Shown piece after piece: positions 34,471 to 45,987 of a stretch of 64,000 nucleotides of DNA. The position numbers and the translations under genes were made by a program. Source of the stretch: Panicum virgatum (taxonomy: Eukaryota > Streptophyta > Magnoliopsida > Poales > Poaceae); contig NC_053140.1 of assembly GCF_016808335.1 (NCBI RefSeq), forward strand, positions 29,754,086 through 29,818,085, written 5' to 3'. Position 1 is the stretch's first letter. Every line of letters begins with the position of its first letter. The notes below the pieces were generated by a model. It made no database searches, was not told the origin of the DNA, and was given only the letters and a program-made list of their open reading frames with translations.

Positions 34471-34708
34471 TCTGGATGTCCAGTGACGTTTTTGGGGCGC
34501 GTCGCCAATGCAAAAACGGTTAGGTGACGTAAGTTCCTTCGTCACCGAAAAAACCAGTTTCATGACGTTTTTCGCGTTCCATCATTGTGGAACAAACTTG
34601 ACGCGGCTTTCACAACGTACCAAATTTCATCATTAGTTCGTCACCAAACTTTCTTTACGACGAATTTTGGCCCTTCAATGACGAATGTCGTTTGTCACCG
34701 ATGCATCA

Positions 34709-34721
34709 TTTTCCACTAGTG
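34709..34721 (-). repeat. Right terminal inverted repeat of CACTA element 1
   Basis: TTTTCCACTAGTG reads CACTAGTGGAAAA on the - strand. The adjacent sequence has several GTCACC/GGTGAC motifs. The matching left end was not found in this window. Confidence 0.6.
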
Positions 34722-35400
34722 CATGTATATGTACCCCTGTAAAGGCTAAAACATGTGTGCGTTGTACTCCAAACTCGTTCAGTGACAGGTGAATGGGTAA
34801 GAGCGATTCTAGCTGAGTAATCCAAGCGCCGCGCCACTTCCCCTCCCGAGTGTCGCGCCCTTTCCCCTCCCCAGCCTCGCCGCCGCCTGAGAGGGTCCCT
34901 GAACAAACATGTAGAATGCATCTCTGGCACTACTCCAACCAACGAGCATCCCCCCAGTGGTATGCTATATATGTTTTCATATGCTGCGATGTACACGCCC
35001 AACTGATGAACAAGCACTTGCTTCATTTTTCCATGCCTTTCATGTTTTATTGGTTCTGACTTATAGTGGTGATGATTCTTAATCAGATTCAACCCTGGTG
35101 AATACGGTGGATATTGTGATTTTGTCTAGTGAATTCTTAATCCATTATGGATATTTTGATTTCATCGAATGTAATATTTTTTGGACGCGCGGAATATTAT
35201 TTTGGGTTTATTTTTGTTCACTCAAAGCACTGTTATGGTTCTTTCAAGTCTAAATTAGCCTTAAAGTAGCATTTTGCTAAGACCAACACCGTGCTACTCA
35301 CGCTATTTATTACTTTGAGTAAACTTTTACCCCTAGAGTTGAATTTTGTAGAAGTTTTATAAAGTTGAATTATGAATTATTCTCATATATGGATTAATAT
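34722..35400. other. No gene recognised
   Basis: A GC-rich patch (about 34800-34930) and AT-rich sequence without motifs that I can name. Confidence 0.5.
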
Positions 35401-35410
35401 AATTTTTGTT

Positions 35411-35440
35411 GCCCATAGCAACGCTCGGTCACAAACCTAG
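35411..35440 (+). mobile_element. Possible Helitron 3' end
   Basis: GCCCATAGCAACGCTCGGTC followed by ACAAACCTAG and then T resembles the common grass Helitron terminus: a hairpin built on CCGTAGCAACGCACGG, then CTAG before T. The stem here is imperfect, and the 5' TC end was not located. Confidence 0.35.
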
Positions 35441-35900
35441 TGAAATACAAAAAACAGTAGACATAATGGGGTGGAAAACCTTTTACCTATCTAGCACTGA
35501 CTGTTCATTGGCCTGATCCTCATCACTACCCCTATCCATCGACTCCTGATTGCTACCATTTTCACTTTGAAAGACGTCCCTTTCAAGACCGGACGTGTCA
35601 TCACTGTAGGTCACAAGGTCATATATATGGTTGTGTACATGGAAATATATCATATATATCGTCGGTAGATTGAATGTAAAATATTATATATGCAATGCAA
35701 CCAAGCACAATGGAGCAAAACAACACGTACACCATTCCATCTCCTCGAGTTTTAGCAACGTCTGCATATCATCGTCATCATCTCGGAACATGACTTTCTT
35801 CCTAGCGCGCGCTGACCGTTTTCCTTTGGTAGCGCTCCCCTTAGAGCAGCTCCAGTGTACTCCTGAAACGAAGTGGGAAAAATTTGGTTCGATATAGCGA
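35441..35900 (-). pseudogene. Unidentified acidic protein exons, - strand
   Basis: On the - strand, about 35618-35495 encodes an acidic stretch (TYSDDTSGLERDVFQSENG...DRGSDEDQANEQSVLDR) that ends at a GTAAAA donor-like site. About 35845-35735 encodes KGKRSARARKKVMFRDDDDD followed by MQTLLKLEEMEW. Both look like real coding sequence, with basic then acidic runs, but I do not recognise the protein. They may belong with the exons at 36784-37290. Confidence 0.3.
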
Positions 35901-36783
35901 ACCGAGCACACTGCAAAGATCGACCGTTCATTGTCAGAGCCAAAATCGGATTCTGCAGACAAGTCGAACCATCCGCTGCCTGGCCGATTAAAATTTGGTT
36001 CAATCAGCGAATAGAATTTTTTATGTTTTCTTTCAGAGTATTGATCGAACTTGACATTGGGACACTCGAACCGAATCACACCGGAGCACACGTAAGCGAA
36101 CTTTGTCAGTTCGGTTCGAACAAGCACTGGAGTGAAATAATCAGTTATGGTCGCATCTGTGTGAAATAATCAGTTTAATATATGAAGTTGCAGCTGTGTG
36201 TGAAATGAATATAATATATTAATAACAATATTAACAGTTTTCGATCATGCAGCAGGATTTGTCTATCAACAGTTAACATGTAATACATGAGTAAAACTAA
36301 ATTACCTAATGAGCTTTTGACTCCCTAATCGCACCACATGAACACTAACACGTAAGTAAAACGGCATAAACTGTCTTGTGGCTGCTGATCTTTTATTTGG
36401 GGTACCACAAGCCTTACAGTTCTATTTTTGCTAGGTTGATAGGAGCGGATGGGGAGGGCCTAACATCACTGATACCAGGTTGATAGGAGCGGGGGATCCG
36501 TTCCTGATCGATTGGAGGTTGTAGCTATGGGAGATCGGGGGGCGAGGCTTGAACCGCGAGGCACCACGGCGAGGTGCCGTGGTGGCGCGCGTGAGGAGGA
36601 GGAGGAAGGGAGGGCTAGGGTTTGGAACTCCCGGCTCCCTTCAGGAAGCCGGAAGCAATTATTTTTCTGCTTAATTCCCCAAAGATGTCTTCACAAAGTA
36701 TTTATAACTTCCTCGCTAAATCACAATAAACTCCCTAATGACTTTAAAAATAACAGATAACTCGCCACATGTGCGCAGCTCGC

Positions 36784-37290
36784 CTAGCCACGTTGTGTCG
36801 CACGCCGTACGTAGTGTCTGCCGGTCATAACATCATCATCATCTTCATTGATTGGAAACAGGAATGGCATATGATCCGAATCACGAGTAATTTGTCCGGG
36901 TAATGAATAGTTCCCGCCAGATGACGGTATTTCAGAAACACCAGTTCCATTCCCACCAAATGATGGTATTTCAGAAACACCAGTTCCTCCAAGCCAAGAC
37001 GATGCACATACACAGGGGAAATTTCTCTCAGGTTTCATGAAGATTAGTGAACATACCTGAAAAAATGAAAAAAAAATCTAGGGTATTAAATGGTTCCGTA
37101 TGGTCGAAGAAAGTTTCGACCTCCAAGAAATCAAAGAGCATATAAGCTTACCATGAAGCAAGGGTTCAAGCAAGAAGTTGTCCTTTCTGTTGGTCCTGTT
37201 GAGTCCCCACATAGCAAGGGCTATTCGGGGTAGCTCTCTCCTCTTGCAAATCAACTCATCTAGTCCAGCACCATTAATTTGCTCCCTCAT
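36784..37290 (-). pseudogene. Two spliced exons of an unidentified gene, - strand
   Basis: The upstream exon, 37290 down to 37151, encodes QINGAGLDELICKRRELPR and ALAMWGLNRTNRKDNFLLEP. An intron of 91 bases with GTAAGC donor and TTTTTTCAG acceptor follows (37150-37060). The next exon, from 37059, includes a duplicated 13-residue unit GTGVSEIPSFGGN / GTGVSEIPSSGGN, then SLPGQITRDSDHMPFLFP and an acidic D-rich run. I do not recognise the family. No start codon or complete 5' or 3' end is evident, so this is likely a gene fragment. Confidence 0.4.
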
Positions 37291-37329
37291 GTAGCTACGA
37301 AAGTGAAGATGAAATTGCCATAAGTACCA

Positions 37330-37990
37330 AAGAGTACCTCAATCAAATAATATCATACTAGAATTTATCAGTGCCAAATGCAGCATTTTGGTGTTACAAG
37401 TATATGGATAAATTATTTTGTATCAGAATGGGTCCTAAAGCATTTACTCCTTAACCCCAATTTGTAAAGGAACTTATGCAACCTAATGGCAATGAAGGGT
37501 ACTGAATTTTGAACAAGCTTTTTAAGAAATTGCTGGTGGAGGCAGTGTAGATTATTCCCTAGTACTGATACAGTGATGCACCATGTTTATGCAAAAGAAC
37601 CAAGCAGAGCCAATGCAGTTTGTGTAACTACATGTTTGGAAATACTATTCTACAATACACTTTGGACATTATTTTGCGCATACAAACTAGTTTATGAAGG
37701 TGTAGAATAGTGCCACCTTAGACCAGAAAACAACATAAAAATATAACTTAGTTTCATAAAACATATAAATCGCACTGTATAAAAAAGATAGAAGCCTGAT
37801 CACTTTTATTTCTTTGAATTGGGTTGTATATCAAAGGTATCACCATGTATCATAAAGTATAAGGTATACGGTACACATTTTGTAACACTCAATGACTCAT
37901 GATGAATAAAGAGCAAAATACGCTTTCTACATGGGAATACATAAAGTTGGTAGCAAAAATTACTTTTTTGATCCATTGCTTGAATGGACA
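37330..37990. other. AT-rich interval, nothing recognised
   Basis: No reading frame above background, no repeat and no splice-bounded exon is seen. Confidence 0.5.
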
Positions 37991-40019
37991 AACGGACACT
38001 GTGGTTGCGTAGAGCTCGTCGAGTACATTCCGTTTGACTATTTACATGACGTGTTTGGAGTTCGGATCAAAAAAGTTATAGTTTTTTAAGTGGCTAGGCG
38101 AGGGCCGCGCTACAGTAACCCGAGCTACAATAACGTCGTGCTACCGTATCCCTTCCCCTTTCTAAACCCGAAGTGGTCGCCCCTCCTTGCGCCGCCCTTT
38201 GTCGTGACAAGATCGAGAAAAGAGAGGGGAGAAGGAGAGAAAGAGAAGGGAAATTAGGGCACGTCTTCGTCGATCCTCGCCGTTCATCTCCAAAAACCGG
38301 TTGAGATTCCTCTTCTCTTTCCGTTTTCCTCATCTCCATGGGCTTTTCTTGCTATTCATGGTGATGCCGCTTTGTGTGGTGTAGTGCAGCGAGGTTGGAT
38401 GCAAGAAAGAAGGGGAAACGCAGTGGAATCGCCGTAGTTGTCGTTATCATTGCCTTCGCCCTTGTTGTTTGCAAGGGGAAACCCTAGGTGAGACATGCCT
38501 TTGCTGTAGAATATATTTCCCTCTGGTTTTAGATGTTTTTATCTCTTGGGATTAGCAGTATAAGTCGCCTTTTGGACTATGATTAAGGTTTTGTCCTCGT
38601 CGCTTTTCTCAGCACGCCATCAATCTGTGCAGTTTCTGTTCGTGGCAGTTTTTCGTGCTTTTATTGATCTCAAAAAAATATTAAACCTTTATATGAGTTG
38701 GAGAAGCGTTAGATATCTTTCCATGGCCGTAGAGAACACCTCAATCGGATTTAAGACGAGGGAGAAACAAAGGTTGGAATCTGACAGTTTTTCAGTCTCG
38801 TAATTCTGGGCAGTGTCTGTGAACCTGAAGTTTGGGAAATTTTAGTGGCGTTTTTGGACTTTAGGGTAGTTAAAATAGTTGTAGATAATTTCATAAGCTT
38901 TCCATATTGGTAAAGATCATATTCATCCGAATTTTGGAGCTTCAGTTATGACTGTCTCAATAGAACTGTTCTACAGAATCTATCAGAATGTCAGATCAAC
39001 GTTCACCTCGATTTTACCCCATGTTACTGATTTTTTCCTATACTTTTTGATAACTAGAAAGTTGTTGGCCATGAAGTTACCTTTCTTTTAGAAAAAATAT
39101 CAGAATTTTGGCCCATCAGAATTAAATATTCCAAAAAAGAGAAGCATCGGTGCTGCTGTTTTCACTTGATTAGCATATCTTGACATGAGGACGTTGGTGC
39201 GGGCATATGATTGCTTTACTCGATATTTTTATTTTAAAGTGTGTTTGTTTTGGTGCTGAGCTATATTTGTGAACAGGTGGTGCACCTTCGGACTGTGCTT
39301 AGCTCACGTTCTTGATCTTCGGTGAAGGCAAGTAAACGTAGCAATGTGGTCTACTCGCTTTAACTTTGTTATTTGAATCGCCTCCATTAAATTTCAGAAG
39401 CTCACACTAGCCGGATAAGATCTGAATTTTACGTTATTTGTGGATTTATATGTTTATCCACTTGTGGCATTGCTCTTGGAGTTATAAATTTTGGAGGTAT
39501 ATGAAGTTCATGCATTACAATCATATTTTTGCACTCTCATATTGAAGATGCATATGAAGAAACCGTAGCCGGATTGGTGCGTTAAGTACCGGTACAGCAA
39601 CGCACGTTGAGATATAGCAATGTAGTTGCAGCCCTCACTTTCTTCCTTGGGATTTGTGGGTAGAAGTGAAGTCATCCATTGCATTGCACCATTAGCATGT
39701 GCATTGAAGCATTCATAATGCATTGCACAATTTGCATATGCATTGAAGCATCGCTACGAAGATCTCTACCTGAAGTTACACTGTCTCAGTATGATGTTTC
39801 TTTTATATGAAATTATTAACCCAATATTTAATCAAATTATGATTTAAATAGCTTGGTTAAAGCAGTTTGCTTGCTGAGGTTTTTTTTCCATAAACCTCAC
39901 ACTTGATTTTCCCCTCACAGGTGCTTGAGCTTGGACGTTGCATGCTTGGGATGAGAGTACAAATAAGATATAAAACTGCACAGTAATACAGACAAATTGG
40001 ATGTGCGGTCCTTCTTATA
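37991..40019. other. LTR-like or gene-leader-like remnant, unassigned
   Basis: A GC-rich block (38090-38480) is followed by a possible donor CTAGGTGAGAC (38486) and about 0.75 kb of intron-like AT-rich sequence, then a short segment after AACAG (39278) ending GGTGAAGGCAAGTAA. This layout resembles the leader of long-LTR elements or a plant gene 5' end. I found no LTR ends, duplication or coding domain. Confidence 0.3.
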
Positions 40020-40555
40020 AGGTATAAAGTACAAATTGGATTTATAAAGACTACAGGGACTCCGTCCCTGCATTAGGAAGGCTCATGTTGGATATTAGCA
40101 TCCTGAGTCCTGACATTCAAGAATATTGATACAACTTTTGACCAACAAACACAATAATATATGAAAATACATCAAATTGTGAGAAGCAATTGCTTCATCT
40201 AAGATTACAGACAAGAAAACTAAATCATTATTCCAAGTTATTCCGCACTAAAATTTGCTCAAGTCAACATTTAAGCATCTGTCATGCCAAAGTTGAGGTC
40301 AATCAAAACTTACTCATTGGAGAGCGCAATTTCATTATCAAATTTCACCCTTCCCTTTCTCTTTCTCTTGTTAACTTGTGCTGTGGGCCTTGTATTATCA
40401 TCCTTCTCTTGTACTGGAGGTGGAGATGGCCCAAGCCGAAATTCAGGTAGCTGAGTGTCTAAAATCAGAAAAGCAAAAGGAAAGTTGGATTATGTGGCGT
40501 TTCATCAATTAGAAAATTTCAATTGGAATTAAAAGTAATACAAGTGAATCTATAA
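40020..40555 (-). repeat. Inverted repeat arm (partner 62703-63247)
   Basis: About 535 bp reads, on the - strand, almost like 62703-63247. It includes a terminal exon encoding a basic KRKRK stretch (about 40330-40440), and the hairpin AGGGACTCCGTCCCT (40053-40067). It is a truncated 3' end of the same repeat family as the Ulp1-like gene at 60-63 kb, or the opposite end of one large element. Confidence 0.8.
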
Positions 40556-41065
40556 GAATAAAAAAATTGAATACACTTGTCACCAAAATTAACTTACCTA
40601 TCCTTCTCACAAAACATCCTTGAAGGCCCACATGTAATGACATTTGTTTGACAGCATCCCCACAGACCCAAAAAACTGAACGAAGGAGGATGTTTCTGCT
40701 AGAAATCGCTGTTTTTTCTCACCGTGCCCTGTCTACCCGCCCGACCCCGCCTCGTATCTCTCGGCCAAAACAGCCAATCAATCAATCAGTCAATCAACTA
40801 GCCATTCGATCCAACATTTTCACTCCCCGAGATGCCTGCCCCGGCCTCCGCCCCCGGCCGGCGGCCACTGCCGCCTCCGGACCCGCTACCGTGATCCCGT
40901 CCGCGGCGCACCCCCGACCGTGCGGCCGCAGACGCAAGGTGAGCTCGTGCTACCTATCCGTGCCGCTGCCCGCCAAGGCCCATCGCATCTCCACCTCGTC
41001 GACCCGCTCCCCATTCGTAACGTCTCCCGCGCGCGGCGTGCAGCACCACCACCGCGCGGGGACTG

Positions 41066-41188
41066 GCTGAGGACGCTGAGGCGAAGGAGGGTCGCGATGC
41101 CGGCGCCAGGGCGTGGCTGCACGAGTTCCGGGACGCACTGTACGAGCTCGACGACACCGTCGATGATTTCCGCCGCGCCGGCTCCTGA
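41066..41188 (+). pseudogene. NLR coiled-coil (Rx N-terminal) domain fragment
   Basis: An open segment encodes AEDAEAKEGRDAGARAWLHE, then FRDALYELDDTVDDFRR and a stop. This matches the helix pattern of plant NLR Rx-type N-terminal domains, where W-x-x-x-x-(R/K)-D-A-x-Y-x-x-(D/E)-D-x-x-D-(D/E)-F is diagnostic. No NB-ARC or LRR sequence follows. It is a short fragment in GC-rich DNA, plausibly captured by a transposon. It cannot function as an immune receptor. Confidence 0.55.
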
Positions 41189-41654
41189 CGGCAGCCGCTC
41201 CTCCTTCAGCCTAGCGGAGTAGGGATCCATCGAGCCCAACCTGGATTGGTTCCTTCTGCTGGTGAGCACTCCTTCCTTCGCTTGGATTGATTCTGTTGTT
41301 CTTATCTTAGGGTTGGATTCCACTAACTTTATCACATATTCACTTTCAACTAGGCAGCTCCTGATTTGAGCCCATCCATCCAGGCCTCGATTTGTTGATT
41401 CCTTCTCTTGGTGATCACTCCTTCGGTCCTTCCTTTAGTTGGATGGATCCAGTTCTTCTAAGAGGGTGGATTCCACATAGTTTATTGTTGATTTGTGCGC
41501 TGCTACAAATCTAAATCCATCCATGGTTTGATCGGGATCTTCTTTGGTGCTTAAGGCTGTACCCTTGGCAGCCGATTAATTAAGGTGTGGGTCCAGTTTC
41601 TTTTCCAAAGAATTTGAGCGATTTGCCGCCGTGATGGGTCCACGCAGGGTGAGC

Positions 41655-41945
41655 ATGGAGAACACAAACGAGGTGTTCAAGAGCATGAAGATCGGGCTGG
41701 TATTTTAAGGCTATGTAAGCCTCTATCGTTTACCCAAATAACATGCTCAATCCCTTAGGGTCCAAGATTGATTGTACTGGCCGCTATAGTCATTTGATTT
41801 TTTTGGTATATACTGTTTATTGTTTCAAAATGGCAGAATTAGTTCTGTGGATTTTCATAGCAAGGCTACAAACTATCTTGTAACAGCCAGTGATGATGTA
41901 TCAATCCGCCTGTACGACACTCAAAAGTCAAAATGCAGTATAAGT
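41655..41945 (+). pseudogene. WDR82/Swd2-like WD40 gene fragment with intron
   Basis: Exon 1 (41655-41714) encodes M-E-N-T-N-E-V-F-K-S-M-K-I-G-L-V-F with a stop at 41706, and ends at a GTAAGC donor. Exon 2 begins after CAG at 41836 and encodes VDFHSKATNYLVTASDDVSI, then RLYDTQ. LVTASDD-x-SIRLYD is the first WD repeat of plant WDR82/Swd2-like proteins, subunits of the Set1/COMPASS H3K4 methyltransferase. The retained intron shows DNA-level copying and not retroposition. Later exons are not recognised. Confidence 0.6.
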
Positions 41946-42523
41946 GTGAAATGTTAGTCTATCTTCTGAATTTTTTATTCTAAGCGAAGAGGTTTACTAC
42001 ATATTTTTTTTAGCCTTAAAAGATACAATTTCTATATTATAGTAGTCCTCGGAGGGAAATTTGTATGTTTTCTAGAACATTATAACTTTTGCTTCATGTA
42101 CATTTTCTGCATTATCGAATCATCCCCTGGTGTGGTTTTCAGCACATCATTTTGTTTAGTATTTTTCTGTCATGATCTTTTCATTTTCAAAATTTGGTAG
42201 ATGGTTTCTGAATGGGCTGCAGCATAATATTGCTTCTATTCAAAAATATTCGGATTTCTCATGCTTCTTGCTGTAGCGTAAGCGGATGGAGCTGGAAGGG
42301 TAATCAGGATCAATGGTCATGTCATCATGTGGGATGCTCTGAGCTAAGAACTAGATGGTAATCCCCATGACCTCAGTGCATTGTTGCATAAATCTGGGTG
42401 AGTTCAGTTCGGCCTTTATTCCTTTTAAAGGTGTTCTCATATATCCTGCAAATTGTCATAATTTAGGAATCAGATGATGTAGGTAAGCTATAGTGCAAAT
42501 ATTGCATTTGTGCTGAATGCGCT

Positions 42524-43730
42524 TGTCACGCCCCAAAATTTCCATTTTGGGTTGTGAATATCTTTCTAAATAAAATTATCTATCTTCTGCATATTTCGAG
42601 AAATTTCCAGAATTTTCTGGCAATTATTCTCATTTTCCCCTAGAGCTCAAATCCATTTAATGAAAAATTCAAGAATCTTTTTTCACGAGATTCAAGTATT
42701 TTATTTGGACTCCTTGTCCCAAACTATCTCCAGGATGTTTTTTTTTGGAATTTTTGGGATTTTCAAGATATATTTCCTTTGGACTAAAAGATTTATCTAG
42801 ACTTTTCTAGCTAAATTTATTTTAATCCTAAAAATATATTTTGAGCGATTGAAGTAATTTATTTTTTCTTTCCTGTCTGGATTCAACTTGTTTTGCCATC
42901 GAGTTTCCGGTACTCTAATCTTTCGCCTCGATCAAATCACGCTTGAAATGGGGTCTTATCTTAATTTCGGCATTTTTGGGTGATACTGCATTGTCGACAC
43001 CATCAGTTCCGATGACCAGTAGTGTCGATCTGAAATACTTGTTCCATCTTGATCTCCCTCAGCCACCACAGCCAGCCGAGGCCAAATGCCACCGGCTGTG
43101 GGCTGTCCAGTTCGCCGACTCCTTCGCCCACCCGCCAAATGCACGACTTCCCTGAGCTTCGCCGCCCTTGATTGGTCACTCAGAAGCTCAGTCATCATGA
43201 AGACTAAAACCATGTCCGTTTTGTTCCAACGTGTGGGAGCACCATTCATGTGTCTACGTTGTTTATTTGTCTTGCTCATGAATCATGGGACCAGCTCAGC
43301 CCCATATATTTTTTTTTTCTCCCGTGTGCAACCTGGACTCAAGATCGAGTCCGAGTCCCAGCCCGGCAAGCCGCTTGCTGTTTGCTCCGCCGGCCCAGGC
43401 CTACACAAGGTCCCTGCCACGCGTGCAAAAAGGGCCAAGCGCCCAGCCTTGCATTGCACGCTCACGCCCCCGTGCTCACCCCTTACCCTACCCATAGCCG
43501 CCGCCAGGAGGCCATCGCCCCTGCGTGCCCCTCCTCGCCTCCTCATCCCCCGGTGCGCCCCCACCGCCCATGGTCCACCCTCGAACAGATCGATGCCACA
43601 GGAGCCGAGCAGAAGCTATCGTCGTCAGCTGCTTCAGGAATCCCCGACGACCCCCTGCGTGGCATGTCTTGCCTCTCAGGTTGCAGGCGGGGCATTTTGC
43701 TAGTTTGCGGACTTTGTGGGTAGTAACGTT
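42524..43730 (+). mobile_element. LTR-like fragment (TGTCACGCCC start)
   Basis: TGTCACGCCCCAAAATTTCC at 42524 is typical of grass Ty3 LTR starts. About 0.5 kb of AT-rich sequence and a GC-rich block (43020-43700) follow, the same order as in the LTRs at 20283, 24331 and 29606. No end, duplication or downstream landmark was found, so it is probably truncated. Confidence 0.4.
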
Positions 43731-43989
43731 AGGGGCGATTCTATTCATCGCGCGTGAGTGCGTGATGAGCTGTCGCAGAACCCGTCCACCCCGCCCTGCA
43801 AGTCTGTGCTGCTGTTATATCTCTTTTTTTTTCTCCGGAGGTCCATTACGGTCCATTATTACACATGCATGCGTGTTTCTGATGCCACGCAGAAGACATC
43901 ACCCGGATATGTAGAATAATTTCGTGTAAATTCAAGTTCAAATAGGAAACTCATATTTTCTATACCAATTAGTCCAATGAAATTTCTGG

Positions 43990-45480
43990 TGTGCCTATAT
44001 GTTCCAGTTCATCAAATCTAGATCATATTTTCAATAGAATATTTTTATTTGTTCCAGAACGTTTATTTCAAAATGTTTTTTTCTTAAAACATTTTATTTT
44101 GTTCTCAAAACAATTATTGTTTCTTAATTCAGAATACTTTTTCTTAGAACATCTTCATTTGTTTTGGGAACACTTCATTTTGTTATGTACCATAATACTT
44201 TTTCATTTTGTTTTGAGAACATTTCATTTTTGTTCTCGGAACAATCTACATTTTTTAGTGTTTCTTTTGTTCAAAACAATTTTTCCATGGAATATTTTTA
44301 TATGTTCCAAAATAATTTTAAAATACAACAATACTTTTGTATTCGTATTGGAATTCATATTTGAAAACTGTTTGTAGTCGTTGCATGTGCTACCGTTCTC
44401 TCCTGTGACATGTAGGTCCCTGCTGCAGCCGCGTCTATTTAACGCGTGCGGCTGTGCCCTCCCCATCTCATCGTATAAAGTGTTTCGAGCTCTCCTCCCG
44501 GCTATTCGGTTTGTTAAGGCCTATCAAGTGGATGGCCTATACTTAGCGTGTCGACTTTTTCTCTTTGATGACTCTTTTCCATTCCTCCGCCTTCTATTTT
44601 GGAACATTATGAAATGTTCCAAACATTTAGTAATGGCTAAGAACATGTTTGGAACATTCTGAATTGTTAATAGCATTTTTATAACGTTTGGAACTTTTCA
44701 GGATGGCTTAGAATTAGGATTTTTAAATATTTGGAACAATGTAGAAATGTTTGAAACATTCTGAATTGTTTGTAACATTTTGAAGTGTTTGCTAAAGTTT
44801 TCTAGGACCGAGGTATTCAGAAATCGGAACATTATGAAATGTTCTACCTATTTTGAATAATGGGAACTATTTGAAATGTTTGGAACATTCTAAAAACTAG
44901 ATTTTTTGAATTTTTTGGAACATTCTGAAATGTTCTCTGCATTATGTAAACATTCTAAACAAATATGTAATTCTTGAAACATTCTAAAGTGTTTGGTAAA
45001 CATTTGGTGGGAAATTTTTGCTAAACATTTTTGCGGAATACTCTGAAAATGTTTTTCAAAAAAACCTGAAATGACTCAGAATATTATGAAATGTTTACTA
45101 ACATTTCTAAATGTTTACTGAATGAAAGATTAGAAGTTGATTCTTTGGCAGAAAAATTTAATCCATGGACGAGCAATAATGGTTGAAGAAAAAGAGAGCG
45201 ACTACATCATGGGTTTGTTTGTGATACTCATATCTGGGTGATAAGCAGGCATGTGTACAGTTAATGGGGGGTGTCTATTCATAGCTCGTGCAACTATCTG
45301 TTATACCATCGCACAAGTCCATCAGAGTTAAAATATTCCAGAGATGTAAATTGTTTCAGAACAAAATAAAAAATTTCTGAAAAATAGAAATTATTCCGAA
45401 ACTAAATAAAATGTTCCGAAACAAGATAAAAATTATTCTCAAGATATAAATTTTTTCAGAACAAATATAAATGTTTTTTA
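43990..45480. repeat. Array of degenerate GGAACATTCTGAAATGTTCC-like palindromes
   Basis: Alternating GAA and TTC blocks recur throughout, for example near 44600, 44645, 44735, 44828, 44870, 44918, 44975 and 45075. The best unit contains GAACATTCTGAAATGTTC, three of four perfect nGAAn/nTTCn blocks of a heat-shock element. Units are diverged and irregularly spaced. No gene is seen in this stretch. Confidence 0.7.
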
Positions 45481-45911
45481 AAAAATATCATCAAAATATA
45501 ATCAAGTGTGGTTTAGTTTCGAAGATCTCATCGTAAAAAACACAACGGTGCAATCGAAATGTAATTTGGATAACCCGTTTGTAAGATAGAACATTTTTTT
45601 AGTTTGAAGTACACGGGAATCAAGACACGTGAGCTGCCGCACCGGCCTCTACGACCCTGTTAATGGGTGAAGAAAGAAACCAAGAAAAAAAACAAACAAA
45701 GAAAAAAGAAAGAAAGGAAGGAAACTAATTAGCGTTTAGGTTTCACGCACCTTAATAGGCCTCCAATCCGCACCCTACCCCCCGCGCGGCGCGCGGGCGG
45801 CACGCATGCCCGTCCGGCTGTTTTTTTTAATTTGCGACTCCCGTCCGGCTGGTTCTGCAACGCAAATAGAACTAATCGCATAAAGCGATAAATAGACTCC
45901 CCCTAACGTTA

Positions 45912-45987
45912 GTCCCGCATCGTAACTTGCTTGCTCGCCTACTATTACTGTCCCGCATCGTAGTTTGCTTGCTCGCCTACTACTACA
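45912..45987. repeat. Two 38-bp tandem units
   Basis: GTCCCGCATCGTA, then TTGCTTGCTCGCCTACTA, begins at 45912 and again at 45950. Confidence 0.8.

Larger units (their letters stand above)
28721..34721 (+). mobile_element. CACTA element 1, 3' portion, decayed and split by solo LTR C
   Basis: The right terminus reads TTTTCCACTAGTG (ending 34721), the complement of a CACTAGTGGAAAA end typical of grass CACTA elements. Upstream lie an array of ACACGTGG-type motifs (33740-34470) and exons of a CACTA accessory protein (29060-29243, 29535-29605, 33148-33418). The left terminus is not in the window, and the left limit given here is only the edge of solo LTR B. A possible 3-bp duplication is CAT at 34722-34724. 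Confidence 0.65.

Noticed and set aside
33548..34513. Several Cys/His- and Thr-rich frames between 33.5 and 34.5 kb
   Set aside because: They are translations of the repeated ACACGTGG motif and occur in several frames on both strands.
35850..36132. Small inverted-repeat element (CTCCAGTG ... CACTGGAG)
   Set aside because: The arms are only eight bases, and no target duplication of any standard length flanks them.
40648..41335. Long frames on both strands around the NLR fragment as intact genes
   Set aside because: Only the short segment 41066-41188 shows a domain pattern; the rest is GC-rich background.
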